From Tissierella creatinini (GTDB lineage Bacteria; Bacillota; Clostridia; Tissierellales; Tissierellaceae), in contig SUSS01000022.1 of the NCBI GenBank assembly GCA_005046945.1, positions 1 through 42,819 on the forward strand: a DNA stretch of 42,819 nucleotides, read 5' to 3'. Under the pieces are notes generated by a model. That model worked only from the letters and a program-made list of their open reading frames with translations, made no database searches and was not told the DNA's origin. Shown one piece after another: positions 1-6,596 of the stretch. The translations under genes were made by a program, and so were the position numbers. How positions within the stretch are numbered: the first letter of the stretch is position 1; each line of letters opens with the position of its first letter.

Positions 1-71
1 AAATCACGGCAGATGGATTCGCTCCGGATGCACTTTCTGCAGTAGGACTTTGCAAACGTCTGCTTAATTAA
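1..71 (+). CDS. 3' end of a probable corrinoid (B12-binding) protein, partial
   Basis: Only the last 22 codons are present (frame starting at base 3, stop TAA at 69-71). The peptide ITADGFAPDALSAVGL followed by CKRLLN resembles the usual C-terminus of MtaC/MtbC/MttC-type cobalamin-binding proteins, where a Gly-Ala-Asp-Gly-Tyr-like segment precedes a final helix ending in KKLL. The next gene encodes a MtaA/MtbA-like methyltransferase, the normal partner of such a corrinoid protein, which supports the call. The cobalamin-binding His motif lies outside the window, so the assignment rests on a short tail and context. Confidence 0.55.
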   Translation, partial: ITADGFAPDALSAVGLCKRLLN

Positions 72-104
72 TAAACTTAAAAAAATTATAATGGAGGGTT
101 TTTA

Positions 105-1139
105 ATGAATTCACTAGAAAGAGTTAACCTAATTTTACAGCATAAAGAAGCGGACAGAGTCCCTGTATATCCACTTATAAATAGTGTATCAAGAAAAGCT
201 CTTGGTATTAGCTATGAAGAATGGACAAAGGATGTGGATCTTTGTGCAAAGGCGATTATTAAAACTACTGAGGAATTAGACTTAGATGTTATTTGTTCTT
301 TAGTAGACCTTTCTGTAGAAGCAGCAGATTGGGGACAGGAGCTGTTGTACTTTGAAGATAAGGCAGCAACTCCAAGCGATAATAAATTAATAAAATCGGA
401 AGAAGACTATGCTAAAATCAAGAGAATTGATCCTCTAAAATCTAAAAGAATGAATGAGCATATTGAATTATGCAAAAAACTTGTTGAAGCTAAAGGCAAA
501 GAAAAGCCGATAGTAGCTTTCCTTTTCGGACCTTTGGGCATCGCTAGTATGATGAGAGGCGCATCAGAAATGTTCATGGATTTATATGAGAGCCCAGATG
601 AAGTTCATGTATGTTTGAGAGAAATCACCGAAACCTTAAAAGATTTTTGTAATGCTGTAATCGACGTAGGTGTCCATGCTATTATGTTTGATACTCTTTA
701 TGCATCTCAAACTATTATGAGTGCTGAAATGTGGGATGAGTTTGAAGGAGTGTATGTACAGGAAATTGCAGACCTTATTCATTCCAGAGGATGCATGGTT
801 ATGATTCATAACTGTGGTAAAGGATCATATTTTGATGCACAGATTGAAAGAATGAATCCTATCGCTTTTTCTTTCTTACATGTCTGTGCAGAATGTAACT
901 CTTATGCAGAAATGAAAGAAAAGTATGGAGATAAGCTTACACTAATTGGGCACATAGACCCAGGTTATTTAATGACTGCATCCCTTGAAGAGGTTGAAAA
1001 AGAGGCTAAAAAAGAAATCGATACCTTCAAGAAAAACGGTGGGTTTATTCTAGCTACTGGATGCGAATACCCAGCACCACTGGATTTTGAGAAAGCAAAA
1101 GTCATGGTTAAAGTTGCGAAAGAATATGGTAAATATTAA
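105..1139 (+). CDS. Uroporphyrinogen decarboxylase-family methyltransferase, MtaA/MtbA-like (methylcobamide methyltransferase)
   Basis: This is a 344-residue cytoplasmic protein of the URO-D fold. Members of this branch move a methyl group from a methylated corrinoid protein to a thiol or to another C1 carrier. The zinc site typical of MtaA/MtbA is visible: His235 and Cys237 in MIHNCGKGS and Cys320 in LATGCEYP. The ATG at 105 has a GGAGGG site eight bases upstream. The preceding reading frame looks like a corrinoid protein tail, so the two probably form part of a methyltransferase operon that enters from the left. The substrate (methanol, methylamine, glycine betaine or other) cannot be read here. 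In a non-methanogen the acceptor is more likely tetrahydrofolate than coenzyme M, but that is inference. Confidence 0.8.
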   Translation: MNSLERVNLILQHKEADRVPVYPLINSVSRKALGISYEEWTKDVDLCAKAIIKTTEELDLDVICSLVDLSVEAADWGQELLYFEDKAATPSDNKLIKSEEDYAKIKRIDPLKSKRMNEHIELCKKLVEAKGKEKPIVAFLFGPLGIASMMRGASEMFMDLYESPDEVHVCLREITETLKDFCNAVIDVGVHAIMFDTLYASQTIMSAEMWDEFEGVYVQEIADLIHSRGCMVMIHNCGKGSYFDAQIERMNPIAFSFLHVCAECNSYAEMKEKYGDKLTLIGHIDPGYLMTASLEEVEKEAKKEIDTFKKNGGFILATGCEYPAPLDFEKAKVMVKVAKEYGKY

Positions 1140-1277
1140 GACAACGATGCTTAAAAGATGCAATGAAAGACAAGGCCTACATACAAAACGTATATCATAA
1201 TTGGGATTAGCCAGAAGAATAATATGAATAAATAATCGTCTTTCTTCCATAATAATAGTAGAATAAGGAGGGTTATT

Positions 1278-1451
1278 ATGGAAGATATGCAGAATTTTGA
1301 ACATATTAAGGAAAGATTTATATCAGCGGATTTAGATGACAAAATAAACATCTATACTACTGTTCAGGGCTTATCTGTAGAACAGTACAAGGAGCTGTTA
1401 AGGTATTTTCCTCTAAAGCATTTGTGGAAATTAGAAAAAGCAATGATTTAA
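1278..1451 (+). CDS. Small unknown protein, 57 residues
   Basis: A short reading frame starts at ATG 1278 with a strong AAGGAGGG site seven bases upstream and ends at TAA 1449-1451, directly against a rho-independent terminator. The product is acidic at the N-terminus and mostly helical in character (FEHIKERFISADLDDKINI, then a KELLRYFPLKHLWKLEKAM segment). It has no signal peptide, membrane segment or cysteine. The good ribosome site, the terminator and the amphipathic, protein-like composition argue that it is real. I do not recognise the family and give no function. It lies 138 bases downstream of the methyltransferase gene and could be co-transcribed with it. Confidence 0.6.
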   Translation: MEDMQNFEHIKERFISADLDDKINIYTTVQGLSVEQYKELLRYFPLKHLWKLEKAMI

Positions 1452-1480
1452 ATCCAAGAGGGTTACCTCTTGGATTTTTT
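1451..1480 (+). terminator. Rho-independent terminator after the 57-residue gene
   Basis: AATCCAAGAG (1451-1460) and CTCTTGGATT form a near-perfect stem with a short GGTTAC loop region, followed by a run of six T. It overlaps the stop codon of the small gene. The IS110-family element begins within about ten bases of its T tract. Confidence 0.85.
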
Positions 1481-1524
1481 ATAACGAGCTTCCTGTATAA
1501 TTAAAAAGTAGATTGAACAATAAA

Positions 1525-1590
1525 ATACCTCAGTGTAAAATAAGATTACTGACTTGACCGGTTGGTAAATCTTAAAATACAGAGAGGTAT
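1525..1590 (+). promoter_or_regulatory. Leader hairpin that covers the transposase ribosome site
   Basis: ATACCTC (1525-1531) pairs with GAGGTAT (1584-1590). Inside it, TGTA and AAGATT-AC segments also pair with the opposite arm, giving an imperfect hairpin of about 66 bases. The 3' arm holds the Shine-Dalgarno GAGAGG for the ATG at 1597. A transcript entering from outside could fold so that the site is hidden, which is a known way for insertion sequences to avoid expression by read-through. It might alternatively be part of a structured element RNA. Confidence 0.55.
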
Positions 1591-1596
1591 CTATAA

Positions 1597-2886
1597 ATGA
1601 ATTATATACAAAATAAAAAAATTGCACAAGTAAAAGAATCGACTTTAGTGATTGGCATTGATGTCGGAAGTGAATTCCACTACGCCAGAGCATTCGACTG
1701 GAGAGGTTATGAGTACTCAAAGAAGGCCTTCAAATTCAGTAATACTGAGGCTGGATTCACAGAGTTTATGGCATGGATGCTTCACATAAAGGATAGCTTC
1801 GCAAAGGAGGAAATCCTACCAGGTATGGAGCCGACTGGCCACTACTGGTTTAATCTTGGAAAATATTTAATGAATAATGAGATAAGCCCTGTTCTAGTCA
1901 ATCCGCACCACGTAAAGAAGTCGAAAGAATTGGATGATAACAATCCAACAAAGACTGATCACAAGGACCCAAAGGTTATAGCAAAATTAATTATTGAAGG
2001 GCGTTATTCATACCCCTACTTGCCAGAAGGAGTGTATGCAGATTTAAGAACTGCATCAAACCTTCGATTCCAGATACAGTCGGAGCTTACAAGAGCATCA
2101 AATCGTATTCAGAGATGGTTTAGTATCTACTTCCCTGAATATAAGGATATATACGGAAGTTTTAATGCAATCAGTAGCATGATGATATTGAAAAAAGCTG
2201 CATTACCAGATGACATAATTACTATAGGCGTAGAGAAAGTTAATCAAATCTGGCGTGATGCAAAACTAAGATCAGTTGGTATGAAGAGGGCAGAAGCGCT
2301 AGTAGCAGCTGCAAAACGTAGCATTGGAAACAAAGAGGGGTTGACTGCTGCTCGAATGGAAATCTCCATTCTGATTGAAGATTATGAAGCTAAGCAGAAT
2401 AGACTTCAACAGGTTATTGATTTTGTAGAAGAGTTATGCAAACAAATACCAATGGCAGATAAACTGTTAGAAATTAAAGGGGTTGGTATAAAAACAATAT
2501 CCGGATTTCTTGCAGAAGTAGGTGATATTAGTCGTTTTGACAACCCTAAGCAGCTCCAGAAACTGGCAGGACTCGCATTAGTAGAGGATAGTTCAGGAAA
2601 GCACAGGGGAGAAACAAGAATAAGTAAGCGTGGCCGTAAGAGACTAAGATATCTCCTATTTGAAGTATCAATGTCATTGGTAGCAAAAAACCAAGAATTT
2701 AGGAAACTTCATCACTACTACACAACTCGTGATGAGAATCCACTCAAAAAAATACAATCATTAATGGCAGTGGCAAGTAAGGTTATTCGTGTATTCTATG
2801 CGATTCTGACGAAGGGTGTAGATTATGATGCATTGAAGATGCTAAGTGATATCAAACGCCCACCAAAATATGAACACGCTGCATAA
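1597..2886 (+). CDS. IS110-family transposase
   Basis: This 429-residue recombinase has the two domains of the IS110 family. The N-terminal RuvC-like DEDD domain shows Asp in VIGIDVGSEFHY, Glu in PGMEPTGHYW and the Asp residues of KTDHKDPKVIAKL. A helical middle section (about 190-290) follows. The C-terminal Transposase_20 domain contains an HhH-like IKGVGIKTISGFLAEVGD segment and the DSSGKHRGE region that carries the family's catalytic serine. Length is normal for the family. ATG 1597 has GAGAGG upstream. Family members act with a structured bridge RNA made from a noncoding end of the element; candidate RNA sequence lies downstream here. Confidence 0.95.
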   Translation: MNYIQNKKIAQVKESTLVIGIDVGSEFHYARAFDWRGYEYSKKAFKFSNTEAGFTEFMAWMLHIKDSFAKEEILPGMEPTGHYWFNLGKYLMNNEISPVLVNPHHVKKSKELDDNNPTKTDHKDPKVIAKLIIEGRYSYPYLPEGVYADLRTASNLRFQIQSELTRASNRIQRWFSIYFPEYKDIYGSFNAISSMMILKKAALPDDIITIGVEKVNQIWRDAKLRSVGMKRAEALVAAAKRSIGNKEGLTAARMEISILIEDYEAKQNRLQQVIDFVEELCKQIPMADKLLEIKGVGIKTISGFLAEVGDISRFDNPKQLQKLAGLALVEDSSGKHRGETRISKRGRKRLRYLLFEVSMSLVAKNQEFRKLHHYYTTRDENPLKKIQSLMAVASKVIRVFYAILTKGVDYDALKMLSDIKRPPKYEHAA

Positions 2887-3213
2887 GTAAAAGGAAAAGC
2901 AGAGAGTAATGGAAAAACGTCCACTAAACCAGTGCCGTTACAGGAAGCGAATAAAATGCCTACGGAAAAGAAGGCAGTAATCAATAACAAAGAATGAGCC
3001 AGTAATCAACAGAAATAAGCACCATAGGGCATGACCCTGATAACGAGCTAAGTTGACACCCTGGTTATGGATAGGCAGGACGAAGGAAGTTAGGACCCAT
3101 GTGTAAACAACATAGGAGATCCAGTTGGACATAGGAGGTTAGCTGCCATAGGGGGAAGGGTATACACAAGGCCATGTAGAACTAAAAAACAAGACGTTCT
3201 ATTTCGTGTACCC
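2887..3213 (+). ncRNA. Candidate bridge-RNA region, 3' noncoding end of the IS110 element
   Basis: No reading frame is convincing here, yet the stretch is rich in short inverted repeats. CATAGGG (3023-3029) can pair with CCCATG (3096-3101). Between them lie GATAACGAGCT (3039-3049), identical over ten bases to the left flank 1481-1490, and AGGAAG (3084-3089), the reverse complement of CTTCCT at 1489-1494. ATGT/ACAT and GGA/TCC pairs follow at about 3093-3122. The end is a compound hairpin: GGGTATACAC (3158-3167) with GTGTACCC (3206-3213), enclosing TAGAAC (3177-3182) with GTTCTA (3196-3201). Guide-like matches to the insertion flank fit the bridge-RNA model of IS110 elements. The exact RNA ends and fold are not determined. 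Confidence 0.45.
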
Positions 3214-3343
3214 ATTTACCACTATTTCTGTACTTGATACAAGGGATCTACCATAACTGTTGGCTCATTCATTGAGATATTTAGTTCAGAGAGGTCTAAA
3301 AAACCTTGAAAATATCGAAAAAAGGCTTGATTATATGAGGAGG
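3214..3343. other. Unassigned spacer between IS element and repeat
   Basis: About 130 bases with no supported gene. A minus-strand frame gives a protein-like stretch (QAFFRYFQGFLDLSELNI and on), but it has no usable start and its upstream half lies in the structured repeat, so it could at most be a remnant of an older gene. I see nothing else in it. Confidence 0.3.
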
Positions 3344-3522
3344 TTAAATATCCCCCGCTTCTAAAACGATTAAATCGTTGCGGTAGTGTGATGTCTTGCA
3401 AGCAAGACTTCTGATACCTAAAGCGGTCGGGTTCCTTATTCGTCAACAGGTGGTGAGTCCTAATCTCCCACCTCGTTGCAATGGTGTGAAGTAATTGCTA
3501 TGCAATTACCTCTGATATTTAA
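3344..3522 (+). repeat. Structured intergenic repeat, composite copy (A nested in B)
   Basis: The outer stem is TTAAATATC (3344-3352) with GATATTTAA (3514-3522). Inside, CCGCTT (3355-3360) pairs with AAGCGG (3421-3426) and encloses a first unit: hairpin AACGATTAAATCGTT (3365-3379), core CGTTGCGGTAGTGTGA (3376-3391), perfect hairpin GTCTTGCAAGCAAGAC (3393-3408), tail CTGATACCTAA (3411-3421). A second unit follows: stem AGGTGG-GAG with CTC-CCACCT (3448-3473), core CGTTGCAATGGTGTGA (3474-3489), hairpin GTAATTGC-TAT-GCAATTAC (3491-3509), tail CTGATATTTAA (3512-3522). It ends exactly where the next gene's leader begins. Confidence 0.7.
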
Positions 3523-3537
3523 ATGGGGGAATTTCAA

Positions 3538-4227
3538 TTGAGAAAAGTATTGAGAAAAGTATTATATATAGTTCTAATCTTATCAATATCCTTAGCCCTA
3601 CTTGTTACAGCAATTGAAAATAATGCTTACAATAAAAGCTACTATTTGGAACAGTTTGAAAGAAATAATACCGTAGGAGTAACTGGAAAATCCTTAACCC
3701 AACTGGATATTATAGCAGATAGCCTTATAGATTATCTAAAAGGTAGGGGAAAAGATGAACTTTTAACGCCTCACTTCAATGAAAAAGAAGTACTCCATAT
3801 GAGGGATGTGCAGGACCTATTTGATTTAGCCAGGTTATTAAAATATGCCTCTATGGTCATTGCAATACTAATTTTAATATATATTGCAATTAGAATAAAT
3901 AAGGAGACTTTAGGAAAGGTTTTATTTTTTGGTTTATTTGCAAATCATATATTAGTTCTAATTATTGGTTTTCTTATGGCTTCGGATTTTACAAAGTATT
4001 GGACTATTTTTCATCATATATTTTTTACTAACAACCTTTGGCTATTGGATCCAAAGACTGATATTATGATTCAAATGCTACCTGAACAATTTTTTAGTGG
4101 GATGGTCTTTAATATAGTAGTATCTTTCTTCGTATTTTTGTCAATAATTCAGTTAGTAGGAATTTATTATATGAAGAGAGGTAGGAGAAATGAAGAAAGG
4201 AAAAAAGGAAATCTATCAGGCAAATAG
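3538..4227 (+). CDS. DUF1461/TIGR01906-like integral membrane protein
   Basis: The protein has about 229 residues and four to five membrane segments: one at the N-terminus (VLYIVLILSISLALLVTAIE), then near residues 105-125, 130-150 and 185-210. An outside loop of about 75 residues includes LTQLDIIADSLIDYLKGRGK and the FNEKEVLHMRDVQDLFDLAR segment, which matches my memory of the DUF1461 pattern. Function of the family is unknown. An ATG at 3523 would give five more residues, but it directly abuts the repeat and has no ribosome site. TTG 3538 has GGGGGA seven bases upstream and is preferred. The next gene overlaps the 3' end by 38 bases in another frame, so the two are translationally linked. 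Confidence 0.75.
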   Translation: MRKVLRKVLYIVLILSISLALLVTAIENNAYNKSYYLEQFERNNTVGVTGKSLTQLDIIADSLIDYLKGRGKDELLTPHFNEKEVLHMRDVQDLFDLARLLKYASMVIAILILIYIAIRINKETLGKVLFFGLFANHILVLIIGFLMASDFTKYWTIFHHIFFTNNLWLLDPKTDIMIQMLPEQFFSGMVFNIVVSFFVFLSIIQLVGIYYMKRGRRNEERKKGNLSGK

Positions 4228-5113
4228 AGATGAAATAATCGTAAAGAATTACTACTCAAAGGAAATAAATAAGGGCATGTCCTATAGGGCTGTAAATATA
4301 GATAAGGTTTTTTTTGTTATAATACTCTTTTTAGCCAGCTTAGCTTTTTTTGCCAATATAACTAAAACTTTGATTTTGCCCATATATTTAAGTTTAGCTC
4401 TTGTATATTTTACTACAAGGGCTTTAGTTAAATTTAGAATCAAGAAAAGGAATGCTAAAATTCATAAGGTAAAAGAGGATTTAAAGAGTAGAAAGCTAAT
4501 GAGGGAAATATCTCAAATGAACAGGGAGGAATTTATTGTTTATGTAAAGGGGATTTTAGAAAGATATTATCAATCTGAATTTTTCTATGGGAAAGATGAT
4601 ATCGATTTAGAAACCACTATAAACGGGAGACGGTATGCTGTTAAATGTGTAAAATCTAGCCAAGAAGACAAGGTAATAAAGAAAAAGGTAAATGATTTCT
4701 ATAATTATATCAATTATCTTGGTTACCAGGAGGGCATCATGATAAGTAGCTCTAATTTTCAGGATGGTTCAGCCGATGAGAACTCTTTAATATTATTGGA
4801 TTTTATTAAATTAAAAGAGATACTCAAAGAAATCGATGAGTATCCAACTGATGAGGTGATAGATGGATTTATAATAGATAGATATAAACATAGAAAAGAC
4901 AATATGAAGAATCGGTTGAAGTCCATCAGTACCTGGAAGATAGTAAGGCTATACATTATGTTTATTGTGTTTTATCTCATTTCATTTTTCACCAGTTTAT
5001 CTATGTACTATAAAGTAATAGGAATAATATGTTTTGTAACTGCAACAATAATGGGAGCTTTGAAGATAACAGACCACATTAAGACAAAGGGTAAAGGGGC
5101 TTTACATAAATGA
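4190..5113 (+). CDS. Membrane-anchored Mrr-like (restriction endonuclease-fold) protein
   Basis: This 307-residue protein has two membrane segments near residues 39-55 and 61-76, a cytoplasmic domain (about 108-225), and two more segments near 251-268 and 275-292. The soluble domain resembles Mrr-cat: a helix MNREEFIVYVKGILERYY, then DDIDLETTINGRRYAVKCVK, then a long helix and GIMISSSNF. Asp137/Asp139 fit the first acidic position, but the usual Gln-x-Lys after the Tyr-Ala-Val strand is Lys-Cys-Val-Lys, so catalysis is doubtful. ATG 4190 has GTAGGAG upstream and lies inside the end of the DUF1461-like gene. Function is unknown; a membrane-tethered DNA-binding or defence role is inference only. 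Confidence 0.6.
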   Translation: MKKGKKEIYQANRDEIIVKNYYSKEINKGMSYRAVNIDKVFFVIILFLASLAFFANITKTLILPIYLSLALVYFTTRALVKFRIKKRNAKIHKVKEDLKSRKLMREISQMNREEFIVYVKGILERYYQSEFFYGKDDIDLETTINGRRYAVKCVKSSQEDKVIKKKVNDFYNYINYLGYQEGIMISSSNFQDGSADENSLILLDFIKLKEILKEIDEYPTDEVIDGFIIDRYKHRKDNMKNRLKSISTWKIVRLYIMFIVFYLISFFTSLSMYYKVIGIICFVTATIMGALKITDHIKTKGKGALHK

Positions 5114-5128
5114 ATTCTTATATTATAA

Positions 5129-5200
5129 TGAGGTGTATATGTCCCACACCTCATTTCAGTGGTGTGAAGCAATTGATATGCAATTGCTGCCGATACTTAA
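5129..5200 (+). repeat. Structured intergenic repeat, copy C
   Basis: The stem TGAGGTGT (5129-5136) with ACACCTCA (5146-5153) is followed by core CATTTCAGTGGTGTGA (5152-5167), hairpin AGCAATTG-ATAT-GCAATTGCT (5168-5188) and tail CCGATACTTAA (5190-5200). The sequence just upstream, CTTATATTATAAT, is also found before copy E. The stretch 5201-5300 holds nothing else I can support, apart from a short GGTAG/CTACC pairing. Confidence 0.7.
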
Positions 5201-5324
5201 ATTATTAAAAGTTAGACAGAGTAGGTAGAGTAATCAACACAATAGTTAGTATACCACTTCAAAGTATTATAATAACTACCTTGTTAAAATATCTAAAGGT
5301 CTTGTTCAGGTCATAGGAGGCAAT

Positions 5325-5918
5325 ATGAAAAAGGTATTGGCTATTATGGGAAGTCCCAGAAGAAATAAGAATACTGAAAAGCTACTGGATTTCCTATTAG
5401 ATGGTATAAAGGAATTGAATTATGATATAAATAAAATAATCGTTAAAGAATTAGATATACATTCTTGCACTGGCTGTGACCATTGCGGCAGAACTTCCGA
5501 ATGTGTATTTAAGGATGGAATGGACCTTCTTTATGAAGGATTTGATACAAGTGATATAGTAATATTTGCAGCACCGTTATATTTCAATTCCATTAACGGA
5601 TTATCTAAGAATATTGTAGATAGATGCCAAAAATATTGGTCAATAAAATATACTATTGGAGATAATTACATGAGGGGAAAGGATAGAAAGGGAATATTTT
5701 TATCAGTTGGCGGGGCTCCTTATACCCATAATCATTTTAGTGGAACCCTTCCGGTCATGGATTTCTTCTTTAGAGCTATCAACTGTGATTATAAGGTAAA
5801 TTATCTAGTATCAAATACCGATAAGAATCCTATTGTGGATAATGTAAATATAAAGAATGAACTCTTTCAAATTGGGAAAAATATAGATAATAATGAAAGT
5901 TTTTACCTTCATAGGTAA
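5325..5918 (+). CDS. Iron-sulfur flavoprotein, NADPH-dependent FMN reductase family
   Basis: This 197-residue flavodoxin-fold redox protein shows an N-terminal FMN-phosphate loop (AIMGSPRRNKNTEKL) and a compact cysteine cluster CX2CX2CX5C (Cys48, 51, 54 and 60 in CTGCDHCGRTSEC), as in Isf-type proteins that bind one [4Fe-4S] cluster next to FMN. The VIFAAPLYFNSINGLSKN segment is the second flavin-contact loop. Such proteins pass electrons in anaerobic metabolism or oxidative defence; the partner is not known here. ATG 5325 has ATAGGAGG upstream. It is a single-gene unit with a repeat before it and a terminator overlapping its last codons. Confidence 0.85.
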   Translation: MKKVLAIMGSPRRNKNTEKLLDFLLDGIKELNYDINKIIVKELDIHSCTGCDHCGRTSECVFKDGMDLLYEGFDTSDIVIFAAPLYFNSINGLSKNIVDRCQKYWSIKYTIGDNYMRGKDRKGIFLSVGGAPYTHNHFSGTLPVMDFFFRAINCDYKVNYLVSNTDKNPIVDNVNIKNELFQIGKNIDNNESFYLHR

Positions 5919-5929
5919 AAACTTTTTTT
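5896..5929 (+). terminator. Rho-independent terminator overlapping the flavoprotein stop
   Basis: AAAGTTTTTACC (5896-5907) and GGTAAAAACTTT form a perfect 12-base-pair stem with a TTCATA loop, followed by a T run. The last five codons and the stop of the gene lie inside the stem. Confidence 0.9.
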
Positions 5930-5955
5930 CTTATGAGTAATAAATTAAATCAAGG

Positions 5956-5984
5956 TTTCAATTAATTCTAAATACTGGTATAAT
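5956..5984 (+). promoter_or_regulatory. Vegetative promoter for pduL-deoC
   Basis: An extended -10 element TGGTATAAT (5976-5984) with a perfect TATAAT hexamer sits 31 bases before the start codon. A weak -35 (TTTCAA, 5956-5961) is 17 bases upstream; the TG extension would compensate for it. Confidence 0.65.
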
Positions 5985-6014
5985 AATAGTAACATAAATC
6001 AAGGAGGAAGCTTA

Positions 6015-6587
6015 ATGAAAACACACTTGCCAATAGCTTTATCAAATAGACATATTCATTTAAGCCAAGAACATTTGGATATTTTATTCGGAAAAGGATA
6101 TGAACTTTCTAAAACGAAGGATCTATCACAACCCGGTCAATATGCCTGTGAAGAGAAAGTGGATATTATAGGACCTAAAAGAGAAATAAAAGGGGTAAGG
6201 ATACTAGGACCGGTTAGAGGAGATACGCAATTTGAGGTATCTGTTGCTGATGCCATTTCTTTAGGTGTAGAGCCTATTTTAAGAAATTCAGGAGATATAA
6301 AGGATACACCAGGTGCTAAGATTATAGGGCCTAAGGGTGAGGTTGATATAGAGGAAGGTATCATCGTTGCTGCAAGACATATTCATATGCACACTACAGA
6401 TGGTGAAGAATTTGGAGTGATGGATAATGATATAGTAAAAATAAAGGTAGATGGACCAAGAGGACTTGTATTTGATAATGTATTAGTTAGAGTTAATAAA
6501 GCCTATGCCTTAGAGATGCATGTAGACCTTGAAGAAGGAAATGCTGCTGGAATAAAAAATGGAGATATTGTAGAGATCATTAAGTAG
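6015..6587 (+). CDS. pduL: Phosphate propanoyltransferase / phosphotransacetylase, PduL type
   Basis: PduL exchanges CoA and phosphate on acetyl- or propanoyl-groups and so feeds acetate kinase. The 190-residue protein shows both barrel repeats. The zinc-binding histidines lie in SNRHIHLS (His13, His15) and AARHIHMH (His122, His124, His126). The EVSVADAISLGVEPILRNSGD segment is also typical. It starts directly with the catalytic domain and has no N-terminal targeting extension, so it is probably free in the cytoplasm; no microcompartment shell gene is nearby. ATG 6015 has AAGGAGGAAGC upstream. deoC follows after nine bases. DeoC makes acetaldehyde, which a CoA-linked dehydrogenase elsewhere could turn into the acetyl-CoA used here. 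Confidence 0.95.
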   Translation: MKTHLPIALSNRHIHLSQEHLDILFGKGYELSKTKDLSQPGQYACEEKVDIIGPKREIKGVRILGPVRGDTQFEVSVADAISLGVEPILRNSGDIKDTPGAKIIGPKGEVDIEEGIIVAARHIHMHTTDGEEFGVMDNDIVKIKVDGPRGLVFDNVLVRVNKAYALEMHVDLEEGNAAGIKNGDIVEIIK

Positions 6588-6596
6588 GAGGAAAAA

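Larger units (their letters stand above)
1489..3213 (+). mobile_element. IS110-family insertion sequence (ends not fixed)
   Basis: The element contains one DEDD/serine-type transposase gene (1597-2886), a short structured 5' leader and about 300 bases of noncoding DNA downstream. IS110 elements have no clear terminal inverted repeats, so the ends cannot be set from one copy. The left limit given assumes a CT core at 1489-1490, because ATAACGAGCT (1481-1490) recurs inside the 3' noncoding region. The right limit is set at a compound inverted repeat (3158-3213). The long 3' noncoding region is the arrangement described for the IS1111 subgroup. No frameshift is present, so the element may be active. 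Confidence 0.6.

Noticed and set aside
3222-3446. 74-codon minus-strand frame between the IS element and the membrane gene
   Set aside because: Its first half runs through the structured repeat and it has no ribosome site. The second half looks protein-like and might be a gene remnant, but nothing supports a working gene.
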